NCBI GenBank assembly: GCA_021827805.1
Contig: JAKAUG010000390.1
Location: 1-8,687, forward strand
Reading direction: 5' to 3'
Source: Bacillota bacterium
GTDB lineage: Bacteria > Bacillota > Sulfobacillia > RBS10-35 > JAJYVN01
Length of the DNA: 8,687 nt
Position numbers and translations under genes: made by a program. This document shows positions 1-6,622 of the stretch, in pieces. Each line of letters begins with the position of its first letter. Within the stretch, counting starts at the first letter, position 1. Under the pieces are notes generated by a model. The model did no database searches and was not told the DNA's origin. It was given only the letters and a program-made list of their open reading frames with translations.

Positions 1-3
1 CGC

Positions 4-774
4 CTACTGCGGCTGCGCGCGGCGCCGCCGCATCGCGAGGGTCGCCCCCGCGAGGAGCAGCCCGGCGCCGAGCGCCATCCCGGCCTGGTTACCGCCGGTC
101 TTGGGCAACGACGCGCCACTTGAGCTGGAAGCCAGCGTCTGGACCGTGCCACCCGGTACCATCTGGGCCGACGTCGGGGTGAACGACAGGTTGCTGAACA
201 CGTCCGTGCCGCCCTCGGTGGCGCTATGCGAAAGGTCCACCAGACCAAGGTAGACAGGGCCGCTGCCCATGTCGATGGCGGGCGGCTGCTGCGGCAACTG
301 GGTCCACGTCTTGCCGTCGCTGGAGTACGACAGCGTCCACTGTGTGCCCTTGCGCGTCACCTGCACCCAGAGCGGGGCCTTCGGTCCGTTGGACACGTTG
401 CTGCCGGCGCTCTGCGCCCCGGCGGACGGCCGCCACACGCCCTGCGGCCCGTTGGTCTCGGGGGTTACCGCCGCGAAGACCTCAGGCGAGCCCGGGTCCA
501 GGCTCTGCCGCACCATCACGCCCGCCTTGGCCCACGCGTTGGTGTCGCTCTGCGACACGACCTTCGCGGTCCAGGTGCCGTCGCCGGTGACCTGGGTGTA
601 GGCGTATGTGAACGCATCTGCGGTGCCCCAGATGTCGGCACCGGAACCGGTCAGCGTGTACGAACCGCCGGAAACCGAGACCGGAGCAGCTGCCAACGCC
701 GGAACCGCGAAGCACAGTACGGCAGCAATGAGTGCAGTCGAGCCCAGCACGCACCGACGAATCATGGCTAGCAT
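4..774 (-). CDS. LPXTG-anchored secreted protein with a DUF1349-like beta-sandwich domain
   Basis: A 256-residue secreted protein predicted to be covalently fixed to peptidoglycan by a sortase. Residues 1-28 form a signal peptide (basic MLAMIRR, hydrophobic core, AxA cleavage site at PALA-A). Residues ~35-200 resemble the DUF1349/concanavalin-like beta-sandwich family: GTWTAKVVSQSDTNAWAKAG, then an AGVMVRQS strand, then WRPSAGAQSAGS and a WTLSYSSDGKTWTQL strand pair. A Ser/Thr-rich linker (about 200-222) leads to a classic sorting signal: LPKTG at 223-227, a hydrophobic helix at 231-247 and an RRRRAQPQ tail. The family often binds or sits beside carbohydrate-active domains, but no catalytic residues are evident here, so ligand and function are unknown. 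The frame is open to 1269, but the start at 774 is chosen because the signal peptide begins there and GAGAGGGG lies 4 bases upstream; a second ATG at 765 is possible. No sortase gene is in the window. The stop is TAG at 4-6. Confidence 0.85.
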   Translation of the reverse strand: MLAMIRRCVLGSTALIAAVLCFAVPALAAAPVSVSGGSYTLTGSGADIWGTADAFTYAYTQVTGDGTWTAKVVSQSDTNAWAKAGVMVRQSLDPGSPEVFAAVTPETNGPQGVWRPSAGAQSAGSNVSNGPKAPLWVQVTRKGTQWTLSYSSDGKTWTQLPQQPPAIDMGSGPVYLGLVDLSHSATEGGTDVFSNLSFTPTSAQMVPGGTVQTLASSSSGASLPKTGGNQAGMALGAGLLLAGATLAMRRRRAQPQ

Positions 775-1311
775 CCGTCCCCTCTCACAATTCAGACTCC
801 CCCCCGGTGGTAATTCTTCGGTGAACTGCGTCGATCCCCTGCATGGGAGGCGGTCGCTTCTTGTTGACGGGGTCTCGAAGCAGTACACCCTGACGGCCGC
901 CACAGCAGGGAGGGCGGAGGACTTGGGAACACAGGGCAGCGCCGTGTGGGAGCAGCCCTGGAGAGCAGGAGTGGTGGCGAATGGCCAGGGAGCGGAGCGT
1001 GAAACCGGTCTGGGGCCGGCAACCTGGATCTTCCGGCGCGCGGAGTTCAAAGCATATCGCAGATCCAAGAGTTCATCGCGGAAAGCGAAGGCATACTGAG
1101 CCAACGGCCCTCGCATTCGCGAGCCTGACAATGCGGAAACCCCTCCTTCCCGCGGGGTTGCGGAGAAGGAGAGGGTTCGCCAACGCGTGTCCGCGCCCTC
1201 TGATGATGCCGACGCCACGGAGCTGGAGTCCTCCTGGCGGAAGGCGTCCTGACCCGCTCTGTGCATCATCCGGGAGTCAGCATCATTCGAGTTCTGCGTA
1301 ATTGTGCATCA
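775..1311. other. Intergenic region with no recognisable gene
   Basis: About 540 bases separate the LPKTG gene from the transposase remnant. Open frames on both strands are present but show no recognisable domain; the upstream extension of the LPKTG reading frame (775-1269) has no family resemblance and lies before a clear signal peptide. The part next to 774 should contain the LPKTG gene's promoter, but no convincing -35/-10 pair is seen. An imperfect inverted repeat lies inside the stretch and is listed separately. Given the gene remnants immediately to the right, this may be further decayed coding DNA, but that is inference only. Confidence 0.5.
1136..1178. repeat. Imperfect inverted repeat (possible hairpin)
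   Basis: GAAACCCCTCCTTC at 1136-1149 and GAAGGAGAGGGTTC at 1165-1178 are inverted copies matching at 12 of 14 positions, with a 15-base loop. No T-run follows on either strand, so calling it a terminator is not supported. It could be a relic end of the nearby insertion sequence or a chance structure. Confidence 0.35.
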
Positions 1312-1790
1312 CACGAATACGTGTGGATGGCGGCCTGGTGCTTCTTCGACAAGGGCGATGCGTGGGCAGAGGTTTCGGTGCGGGAGAAGGGCATCACGAT
1401 CCTGGAGGCCATGCGGGTCTGGTCGCCGCGGCGGCAGGCCGCAAGGCCACCGTGGCGGGACTGGCGCCCCATCAGCGCGAGGGCGTAGACAAGTGCGCCA
1501 CATACCCGCTGAGCAAGGCGCCACATCTGGACGATCCCTCCGCGCCGCGCCGCGGCTGGCCCATCGCGACCGGCGTGATCGAGGGGGCCTGCCGGCGCCT
1601 GGTGAAGGACCGCATGAACGTGACCGGTGCCCGCTGGTGTGTGACGGGTGCCGCGGCGGTTCTCAAGCTTCGCGCCCTACGGACCAACGGCGACTTCGAC
1701 CGCCGCTGGTCCTACCACATGGTCCAGGAGCGACGGCGGGTCCACGAGCAACGCCACGCCGGCCACGTGATCCCCCGTCCCGCTCAACCC
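1312..1790 (+). pseudogene. ISKra4-family transposase remnant (C-terminal part, frameshifted)
   Basis: Two overlapping plus frames together read as the C-terminal third of an ISKra4-type DDE transposase. In the first frame (about 1312-1415) the piece HEYVWMAAWCFFDKGD is followed by EKGITILEAM. After a frameshift near 1411-1416 the match continues in another frame with GLVAAAAGRKAT, then GWPIATGVIEGACRRLVKDRM (about 1551-1615), VTGARW, LKLRALRTNGDFD, and finally RRVHEQRHAGHVIP, which is where such transposases normally end. The IEGACR segment probably carries the last acidic residue of the catalytic triad. The N-terminal two-thirds is missing, so the element cannot encode a working transposase. 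Family assignment is from remembered sequence character, not a search. The frame stays open well past the remnant only because the DNA is GC-rich. Confidence 0.8.
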
Positions 1791-1802
1791 CCGGCCTCGG
1801 TC

Positions 1803-1943
1803 CATGCCCGCCTCGGAGCGGGCTTGGCGCAGTGCACCCTGGTGCCAGTGGTCGGCCCGCGCTTTGCCCTGGCCGAGGCAGCTCAGGCGCACGAGGCGGT
1901 GCTGTCTCCAGGAGCCCGGGGCAAGGTCGTGCTCATGATGGGG
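1803..1943 (+). pseudogene. C-terminal fragment of an MDR-family (quinone oxidoreductase / zinc-type alcohol dehydrogenase) gene
   Basis: About 45 codons resemble the extreme C-terminus of medium-chain dehydrogenase/reductase enzymes: a helix HARLGAGLAQ, a strand LVPVVGPRFALAEAAQAH, then EAVLSPGARGKVVLMM. Family members typically end with a pattern like PVV...F.LAEAA.AH......GKVVL. No nucleotide-binding domain or start codon lies upstream, because the ISKra4 transposase remnant abuts it directly, in the same frame and on the same strand. This is therefore a truncated relic, possibly cut by insertion of the element. No stop codon closes the frame after GKVVL, which is another sign of decay. 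The match is short, so the assignment is moderate. Confidence 0.6.
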
Positions 1944-2015
1944 AACGACGGACGGGGGGCGGTGGTCGCTCCCGTTCGGCCGCGCGCGCGGTCCTGGCCC
2001 GAGGGGTCCGGACCG

Positions 2016-3587
2016 TCAGGCGCCGACGGAGCGGGGGAACAGGCGGGCCCGCTGGACCGTGGCCTCGGCCAGGCCCCCCTCGGCCTGCAACGCCCGCAGC
2101 GCGGACACGTCATCCCACCCCGGCTCGGCCGAATCGCCCTCCCACGGCTCCTCGCCCTTGCCAACCGCGACCACGACATCACCCGGCACGCGCCCGTCGA
2201 GCGCCAATTCCAGGGCCTGCAGCCGGTCAGGCACAAAGCGCACCGGTACGCCACAGTCTGCGATCGCCGCGCGCATCGGAGCCGCCGCCTCCTCCGGATC
2301 CTCTCCGGCCGGCCGGTCCGAGGTCAGCACCACCAGATCGGCAAAGGAGGCAGCCACCCCGCCCATCAGCGACCGCTTGCCCTGGTCGCGCCGACCCCGG
2401 GCCCCCATCACGACCACGAGCCGCCCGACAGCGCTCGTCCGCAGCAATCTCAGCAGTGCCCGCAGACCGGCGGGATTGTGCGCGTAGTCCACCACGACGC
2501 GCACGCCGCCCCGGGAGACATCCTGCAATCGCCCGGGCACGTCGTGGACCTGCTGGAGCCCAGCGGCGATCTCCTCGGCGTGAAGGCCCATCGCCGTGCC
2601 GATGGCCGCGGCGCAGAGAGCGTTCTCGACGTTGTGCGGGCCGGGCAGGTGCAGCCGCAGCGGGACGCCACGCGGGCGTCCGGGCAGGTGCAGCACCAGT
2701 TGCGTCCCCTCGAGCCCCTCCGGCCGGACGGCGAGCGCGCGTACCTCCGCCCCGTCGCCGTACTCCACGACCGGCACGCCGCAGGCCCCGCGAAAAAGGT
2801 CCAGCTGCGGGAGGGCGCGATTGAGGACGGCCACGGCGGGCCTGGCGCTGGTCTCCAGCAGCCGGAACAGGCCCAGCTTGGCCTCCAGGTATTCCTGCGC
2901 CGAGTCGTAGTACTCACGGTGATCGCGGGTCAGGTTGGTGATCGCCGCCACCTCGAAGCTGCAATCGGCGACCCGCGCCTCGCTGACACCCTGCGCGGAC
3001 ACCTCAAGGATGCAGGCGTCGGCTCCCGCCTCCAGCTGCTCGGCGAGCCCGGAGTGCAGTTGGACCGGCGGGGGAGTCGTCCAGGGAAGAAGCGCGGTCG
3101 TGTGCCCGCCGCGGCGGAAGCCGAGTGTGCCAACCGTGCACGGGGAGAGACCCGCGGCCTCCAGAATGGAGGCCACGAGGTGGACGGTCGTGGTCTTGCC
3201 GTTGGTGCCCGTCACACCCACCATGTGCATGCGGCGGGCCGGATGGCCGAACCAGTTCGCCGCGAGGGCGGACAGCGCCCTCCGCCCATCGGGGACCACC
3301 GAAACCGGGACAGGGCAGCGGACCGGACGCTCGGCGACCACCAGACGGGCGCCGGCCGCCAGAGCGTCGGCGATGAAGGTGTGGCCGTCGGCCTGTCGTC
3401 CGCGGTGCGCGACAAAGATCGCTCCAGCGCGGATGGTCCGCGAGTCATTGGAGATCTCACTGAGCGGGAGACCGCGGAAGGAATGGCGTTCCGCGGCCGA
3501 GACGAGCTCGTCCCAGGTCAGGTTTCCGGCGTGGCTGCTCGTGCGCGAAGCGATGGTGGTGCACCTCCCGTGCCGGCTTCGAAGCAT
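2016..3587 (-). CDS. MurE-like Mur ligase (UDP-MurNAc-tripeptide synthetase family), divergent
   Basis: An ATP-dependent Mur ligase, 523 residues from the ATG at 3587, close to the usual 490-510 for MurE. Family members add the third amino acid to UDP-MurNAc-L-Ala-D-Glu in the cytoplasm. Visible, in this numbering: N-terminal substrate domain with DSRTIRAGAIFVA; ATPase loop GVTGTNGKTTT (~124-134); EVSAQ (~195-199); NLTRDH (~218-223) with the carboxylatable Lys of YLEAKLGLF (K237); HNVENAL (~318-324); DYAHNP (~367-372). Departures from standard MurE: the specificity motif DNPR is DRPA in TSDRPAGEDPEE (~422-433), GDRDKGKR is GRRDQGKR, SSH after EV is SAQ, and GKGHE is GKGEE. It is therefore probably a paralogue or an enzyme with another amino-acid substrate. 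It is not in a division/cell-wall cluster. Alternative starts are ATG 3671, TTG 3689, or an ATC at 3554 with the best ribosome site (see separate entry). The frame 3588-3671 is not conserved and overlaps the upstream remnant. Confidence 0.8.
   Translation of the reverse strand: MLRSRHGRCTTIASRTSSHAGNLTWDELVSAAERHSFRGLPLSEISNDSRTIRAGAIFVAHRGRQADGHTFIADALAAGARLVVAERPVRCPVPVSVVPDGRRALSALAANWFGHPARRMHMVGVTGTNGKTTTVHLVASILEAAGLSPCTVGTLGFRRGGHTTALLPWTTPPPVQLHSGLAEQLEAGADACILEVSAQGVSEARVADCSFEVAAITNLTRDHREYYDSAQEYLEAKLGLFRLLETSARPAVAVLNRALPQLDLFRGACGVPVVEYGDGAEVRALAVRPEGLEGTQLVLHLPGRPRGVPLRLHLPGPHNVENALCAAAIGTAMGLHAEEIAAGLQQVHDVPGRLQDVSRGGVRVVVDYAHNPAGLRALLRLLRTSAVGRLVVVMGARGRRDQGKRSLMGGVAASFADLVVLTSDRPAGEDPEEAAAPMRAAIADCGVPVRFVPDRLQALELALDGRVPGDVVVAVGKGEEPWEGDSAEPGWDDVSALRALQAEGGLAEATVQRARLFPRSVGA
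3552..3569 (-). promoter_or_regulatory. Strong Shine-Dalgarno followed by an in-frame ATC (candidate non-standard start)
   Basis: On the minus strand GGGAGGTG (3562-3569) is followed after 7 bases (CACCACC) by ATC at 3554-3552, in frame with the MurE-like ligase and about 11 residues before its conserved start (LTWDELVSAAE). The GTG inside this ribosome site is out of frame, and no ATG, GTG or TTG lies in frame just downstream. The ATG at 3587 has only a weak GGTGG ahead of it. Either translation starts at ATC, or the motif is fortuitous. Confidence 0.4.
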
Positions 3588-3649
3588 CGGGTCGGCCACC
3601 GGGGGCCGCGGGCGGGACCTGCGGCGGAGGCAGGGAGCAAAGCCACCCG

Positions 3650-4123
3650 CTACAGCATCTTCGTACTCCATGACGTGGGAGTGACGCAAGCGTCAAGGAT
3701 GCATGAACAGGGGCCGCCATCGCCGCCGGCTGCCGCGGCGGCGGAAGCGCCCTGACCCGCAGGGTGCTGCTGGAGCCAACCATACCATTTCCGGTGGATG
3801 TCCAGGACAAGGCCGTGTGGCGTGTTCAGGCAGCCCGCGGCGGTTCCGGGTTGGCCTGTGTGTCCGTACCGCCACACGATCTCGTTCGTGTGCGGGTCGA
3901 TGACCTCGATGCGGTCGTTGAAGTCGTCGTTCAGGATGATGTTGCCGTTGGGCAGGGGCGCGGCCAACGATGGATGGTTCCACTCCCCGGTACCGGAGGC
4001 CACATCCTGCCGCAAGACCACCTGGGCCGTCCGCGGCTTGAAGATGATCACCCGCCCGGGGACCGGCGGGCGGCCCGCCCGGCCTTGGGATGCCACCAAG
4101 ATGTGGCTGGGGATGGTCGTGTT
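3650..4123 (-). pseudogene. C-terminal remnant of a beta-propeller (NHL/PQQ-like) protein
   Basis: A minus frame encodes a repeat-like segment typical of secreted beta-propeller proteins: GRVIIFKP, then EWNHPSLAAPLPNGNIILND, DFNDRIEVIDPHTNEIVWRYGHT, and GCLNTPHGLVLD. The NHPSLA...LPNG...NDD...R...IDP.T..IVW.YGHT..PG...LNTP..L pattern is one I recognise from such proteins, which usually run to several hundred residues. Only about 110 residues with this character remain (roughly 3800-4123); upstream the frame runs into the divergent carboxypeptidase leader without a signal peptide or credible start. After WLQQHP (~3760) the tail is low-complexity (AAAAAGGDGG) to a stop at 3650. It is probably a decayed gene whose N-terminal part was lost, although a short unknown protein starting within 4124-4234 is not excluded. 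It sits 62 bases upstream of the MurE-like start on the same strand. Confidence 0.6.
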
Positions 4124-4232
4124 CCTGGTGCAATTGGGTGGGTCCCGTCTTGTGGCGACGCCGGCTCCCGTGGTATGCCTGCGCGGGGCCGACGCCCCGT
4201 GCACGCACCCCGCGGGATGGTGCGAAGCGAGC

Positions 4233-4250
4233 AAGGAGGACGAATCGGTG
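4233..4250 (+). promoter_or_regulatory. Ribosome binding site that fixes the dacA GTG start
   Basis: AAGGAGG at 4233-4239 lies 8 bases before a GTG at 4248. The open frame extends upstream to 3798, but there it runs antisense through the beta-propeller remnant and has no ribosome site, so the GTG is the preferred start. No clear -35/-10 pair was identified between 4124 and 4232. Confidence 0.8.
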
Positions 4251-5588
4251 TACGGTTACGGGCGGTCGTCCAAGCGTTTGCGCTGGCGGAGGACATGGCG
4301 GCCCCTGGCGGTGGTCGTCGTCATCGCCGGCGCTGCCTCCCTGGTGGTCCTGCATCGTGGGTCGCATCAGGCACTGGCCTCGCAATCCAGGGCGAGCGCT
4401 GGGGCTTCGCATGCGGTGCCCGCTGCCGCGACCACGACGTCCGCCGCTGGACCGGCAGCCGGCTCTCTTGCCGCCCGCGATGGCATCGCCCCTCCTGCCA
4501 TTTCCGCGGCGTCCTACGAACTGATGGATGTGCACACAGGTCAGGTGCTGGCGTCTGCCAACCCCGACGCGCAGATCCCGCCCGCGAGCCTGGCCAAGCT
4601 GATGACCTTTGATCTGACGCTGCGGGCGCTGGCGGAGGGCCGCATCCATCTCACGGACACGGTGCCGTTGGGGCCGGGTGTCCGCACGCTCTCGACGACC
4701 CCAGGCCTGTCCAACATGTCGCTCGACCTGCCGCCCGGCGCGACCGTGTCGCTCCAAAACCTTCTGCTCGGCACCATGGTCGCCTCGGGCAACGACGCCG
4801 CGCTGGCGGTTGCGGAGTACGTCGGCGGCAGCGAGGCCGCGTTCGTCTCCATGATGAACGCCGAGGCGGCCAAGCTCGGCATGACGCGCACCCACTTCGT
4901 CAATCCCAATGGGATCCAGGCTCCGGGCCAGGTGACCACGGCCGCGGACATGGCCACGCTGGCGCGCCATGTCTGGCTCACCTACCCGACGATGTATTCC
5001 AGGTTCACGGATGCCGAGTACTTCACCTGGGATGGCATCACGTTCCGCAACTACAACGACCTCATCGGGGTCGACCCCACCGTCACGGGCATGAAGAGCG
5101 GCTACTGGGGCGGCGTCGGCTGGCACCTGGTGACCAGCGCGCAACAGGGCAACACCGAACTGGTCGGTGTGGTCATGGGCACGGCCAGCGAGATCGCCAG
5201 CGCCCAGCTCTCGCAGACGCTCCTGAACTGGGGATTCGCGCACTTCCTCGACACGCAGGTGTCCTGGACCAAGACGCTTCCTCAGAACGGGCTCCGTGTA
5301 TGGGGCGGAAAGGGCCCGCGCCTGGCCCTGAGGACCAGCGCACAGCCCTGGGTCGTGGTGCCGAGCACGGGGACGACCGCGCCGCCGCCCACGCTCGTGG
5401 TGCGCCCCAAGTTGCCGCCCTATCTGCGGGCCCCCGTGCGCGCCGGCGAGGTTGTCGGCAGCGAGCAGGCGGTGGATGCCGGGCGCGTCGTGGCCACCGC
5501 CGCCGTGACCGCTGCGGAAGGCGATCAGCAGGGGAGCCTGCCCGCCGTGCTCTGGGCCTCCTTCCGGCTCTGGCTGCAGCACCTGTGA
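4248..5588 (+). CDS. dacA: D-alanyl-D-alanine carboxypeptidase, DacA/PBP5 type (peptidase S11)
   Basis: A 446-residue low-molecular-weight penicillin-binding protein that removes the terminal D-Ala from peptidoglycan pentapeptides outside the membrane, limiting cross-linking. The basic N-terminus (RSSKRLRWRR) and helix at ~19-35 form a signal anchor, followed by an Ala/Thr/Ser-rich linker to ~75. The catalytic domain holds the serine motif SLAK (S114, K117, within PPASLAKLMT), SGN at 180-182 (LLLGTMVASGNDAA), the substrate segment THFVNPNG (~215-222), and KSG at 283-285 in VTGMKSGYWGG, where most members have KTG. A PBP5-C-like beta domain follows (~330-420, NGLRVWGGKGPRLAL). The last 16 residues (LPAVLWASFRLWLQHL) look like the amphipathic helix that holds DacA-type enzymes on the membrane, so the protein may be attached at both ends. 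It is transcribed divergently from the MurE-like gene and ends before a strong inverted repeat. The family call is firm; the exact physiological role is inferred. Confidence 0.9.
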   Translation: MYGYGRSSKRLRWRRTWRPLAVVVVIAGAASLVVLHRGSHQALASQSRASAGASHAVPAAATTTSAAGPAAGSLAARDGIAPPAISAASYELMDVHTGQVLASANPDAQIPPASLAKLMTFDLTLRALAEGRIHLTDTVPLGPGVRTLSTTPGLSNMSLDLPPGATVSLQNLLLGTMVASGNDAALAVAEYVGGSEAAFVSMMNAEAAKLGMTRTHFVNPNGIQAPGQVTTAADMATLARHVWLTYPTMYSRFTDAEYFTWDGITFRNYNDLIGVDPTVTGMKSGYWGGVGWHLVTSAQQGNTELVGVVMGTASEIASAQLSQTLLNWGFAHFLDTQVSWTKTLPQNGLRVWGGKGPRLALRTSAQPWVVVPSTGTTAPPPTLVVRPKLPPYLRAPVRAGEVVGSEQAVDAGRVVATAAVTAAEGDQQGSLPAVLWASFRLWLQHL

Positions 5589-5615
5589 ACGGTGCGCGCC
5601 CCAGGCGCCCCCGCG

Positions 5616-5660
5616 GCGGCGTCCCGTGGCCCCCTTGCCCCTCAGGCCACGGGACGCCGC
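5616..5660. terminator. Perfect 16-bp inverted repeat between convergent genes (bidirectional terminator)
   Basis: GCGGCGTCCCGTGGCC at 5616-5631 and GGCCACGGGACGCCGC at 5645-5660 are exact inverted copies around a 13-base loop. It starts 27 bases after the dacA stop and ends 5 bases before the stop of the MalG-type permease coming from the other strand. This position between two convergent gene ends suits a shared terminator. No T-run follows on either strand, as is common for high-GC terminators. Confidence 0.75.
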
Positions 5661-5665
5661 TGGCG

Positions 5666-6616
5666 TCAGGCGTTGAGACCCGTGATCTTGACGCCGCGCA
5701 CGATCTGTTCGCGGAAGAGGATGAACATTGCGAACACGGGGATGGACTGCAAGACGGCCAGCGCCATCACGCCATTCCAGCCCAGGACACCGGTGGACAT
5801 CTGGGGCTGTCCCGAGGGGGAGGACTGCAGGGCACTCTGCGCACTGTTGAGCGCCACGCTCAGCGGCCACATGTGCACGTTCTGCAACACGATCAGCGGC
5901 CAGGTGAAGGAATCCCAGACGCTTGAGAACGTCTGATAGCCGATGAAGGCGATCACAGGCATCGACAGTGGCAGCACGATGCTCCACAGGATGCGAAGTT
6001 CCCCAGCGCCGTCGACGCGAGCCGCCTCCATCGTTTCCCGCGGGATCGAATCAAACCACCCCTTGAAGATCAGCACCGCCCAAGCCCAGGCCATGGAGGG
6101 CAGGATGACCGCCCACAGCGTGTTGAGAAAATCCATGTGTGGCAGTTGCGTGTTGCTGGGGAACGGGAAGTTCTTAAGGATCAGGTAGCTGGGGATCAGG
6201 GTTACCTCCGAGGGAATCATCATTGTGCCGATGATGAAGAGGAACAGCACCCGCGCCCAGCGCCGGCCGTGCAGTCGCGAGATGGCGTAGGCGGACAGGA
6301 TGCTGATCGGGATCTGTGTGCACATGACGCCGACCGCCAAGAGCACGCTGTTGCGCAGGTAGACCGTCATCGGCAGTGGCAGCAGGTCGCTGGCGCCCTT
6401 GAGCAGGATCCGATACACCTGCGGGAGCGCCGGGTGCGGCCAGAACGAGATGGGATGGGTGAAGTTCTGCACATCGCCCTCAATGGACGCGACGAGCATC
6501 CAGTACACAGGGAACAGGTGCAGGATCACCCCCAGCCAGAGAACACCAAAGATGGCGTACAGGGCGGCGCGTGTCTTGCCTCCACGCTTGCGGCCCACGG
6601 CAGGTAGCAGTGCCAT
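5666..6616 (-). CDS. Carbohydrate ABC transporter permease, MalG/UgpE type
   Basis: A 316-residue inner-membrane subunit of a sugar importer. It has a basic cytoplasmic N-terminus (VGRKRGGKTR), a first membrane helix at ~18-42, and further helices at about 90-113, 122-145, 165-185, 218-240 and 280-301, six in all, as expected for this family. The cytoplasmic EAA loop, which docks the ATPase, is at ~197-217 (EAARVDGAGE ... IVLPL). It ends in VKITGLNA, a C-terminus close to the VKGITGLxxGAVKG-like tails of this subfamily. The gene starts 6 bases after the stop of the MalF-type permease, and its ribosome site GAGGAGGG (6627-6634) lies inside the last codons of that gene, suggesting coupled translation. 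The substrate cannot be told from the permease. As the last gene of the operon it is followed by the 16-bp inverted repeat, with no ATPase gene. Confidence 0.9.
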   Translation of the reverse strand: MALLPAVGRKRGGKTRAALYAIFGVLWLGVILHLFPVYWMLVASIEGDVQNFTHPISFWPHPALPQVYRILLKGASDLLPLPMTVYLRNSVLLAVGVMCTQIPISILSAYAISRLHGRRWARVLFLFIIGTMMIPSEVTLIPSYLILKNFPFPSNTQLPHMDFLNTLWAVILPSMAWAWAVLIFKGWFDSIPRETMEAARVDGAGELRILWSIVLPLSMPVIAFIGYQTFSSVWDSFTWPLIVLQNVHMWPLSVALNSAQSALQSSPSGQPQMSTGVLGWNGVMALAVLQSIPVFAMFILFREQIVRGVKITGLNA

Positions 6617-6622
6617 CGCCGC

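Noticed and set aside
775..1269. N-terminal extension of the LPKTG protein
   Set aside because: A typical signal peptide with its own ribosome site starts at 774; an exported protein would not carry a 165-residue leader before it.
2005..2014. Palindrome GGTCCGGACC just after the MurE-like stop
   Set aside because: It is only 10 bases with no loop; the wider CGGTCC/GGACCG pairing (1989-1994 with 2010-2015) is a 6-bp stem with a 15-base loop, too weak to call a terminator.
3588..3689. Longer MurE-like start at TTG 3689 or ATG 3671
   Set aside because: No ribosome site, Arg/Pro-rich non-conserved residues, and overlap with the end of the upstream same-strand remnant at 3650.
3722..3742. GCCGCCG/CGGCGGC hairpin
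   Set aside because: It falls in the alanine/glycine-codon tail of the propeller remnant, where GC-rich codon repeats give such pairing by chance.
1302..3755. Very long plus-strand open frame (817 codons)
   Set aside because: It runs antisense through the MurE-like gene and is Arg/Pro/His-rich without domain; only its first ~210 codons match remnants (transposase and MDR). It is open because of high GC.
3693..5987. Long minus-strand open frame (764 codons) opposite dacA
   Set aside because: It is a shadow of dacA and of the permease gene; its composition (Arg, His, Gly) and lack of a domain argue against coding.
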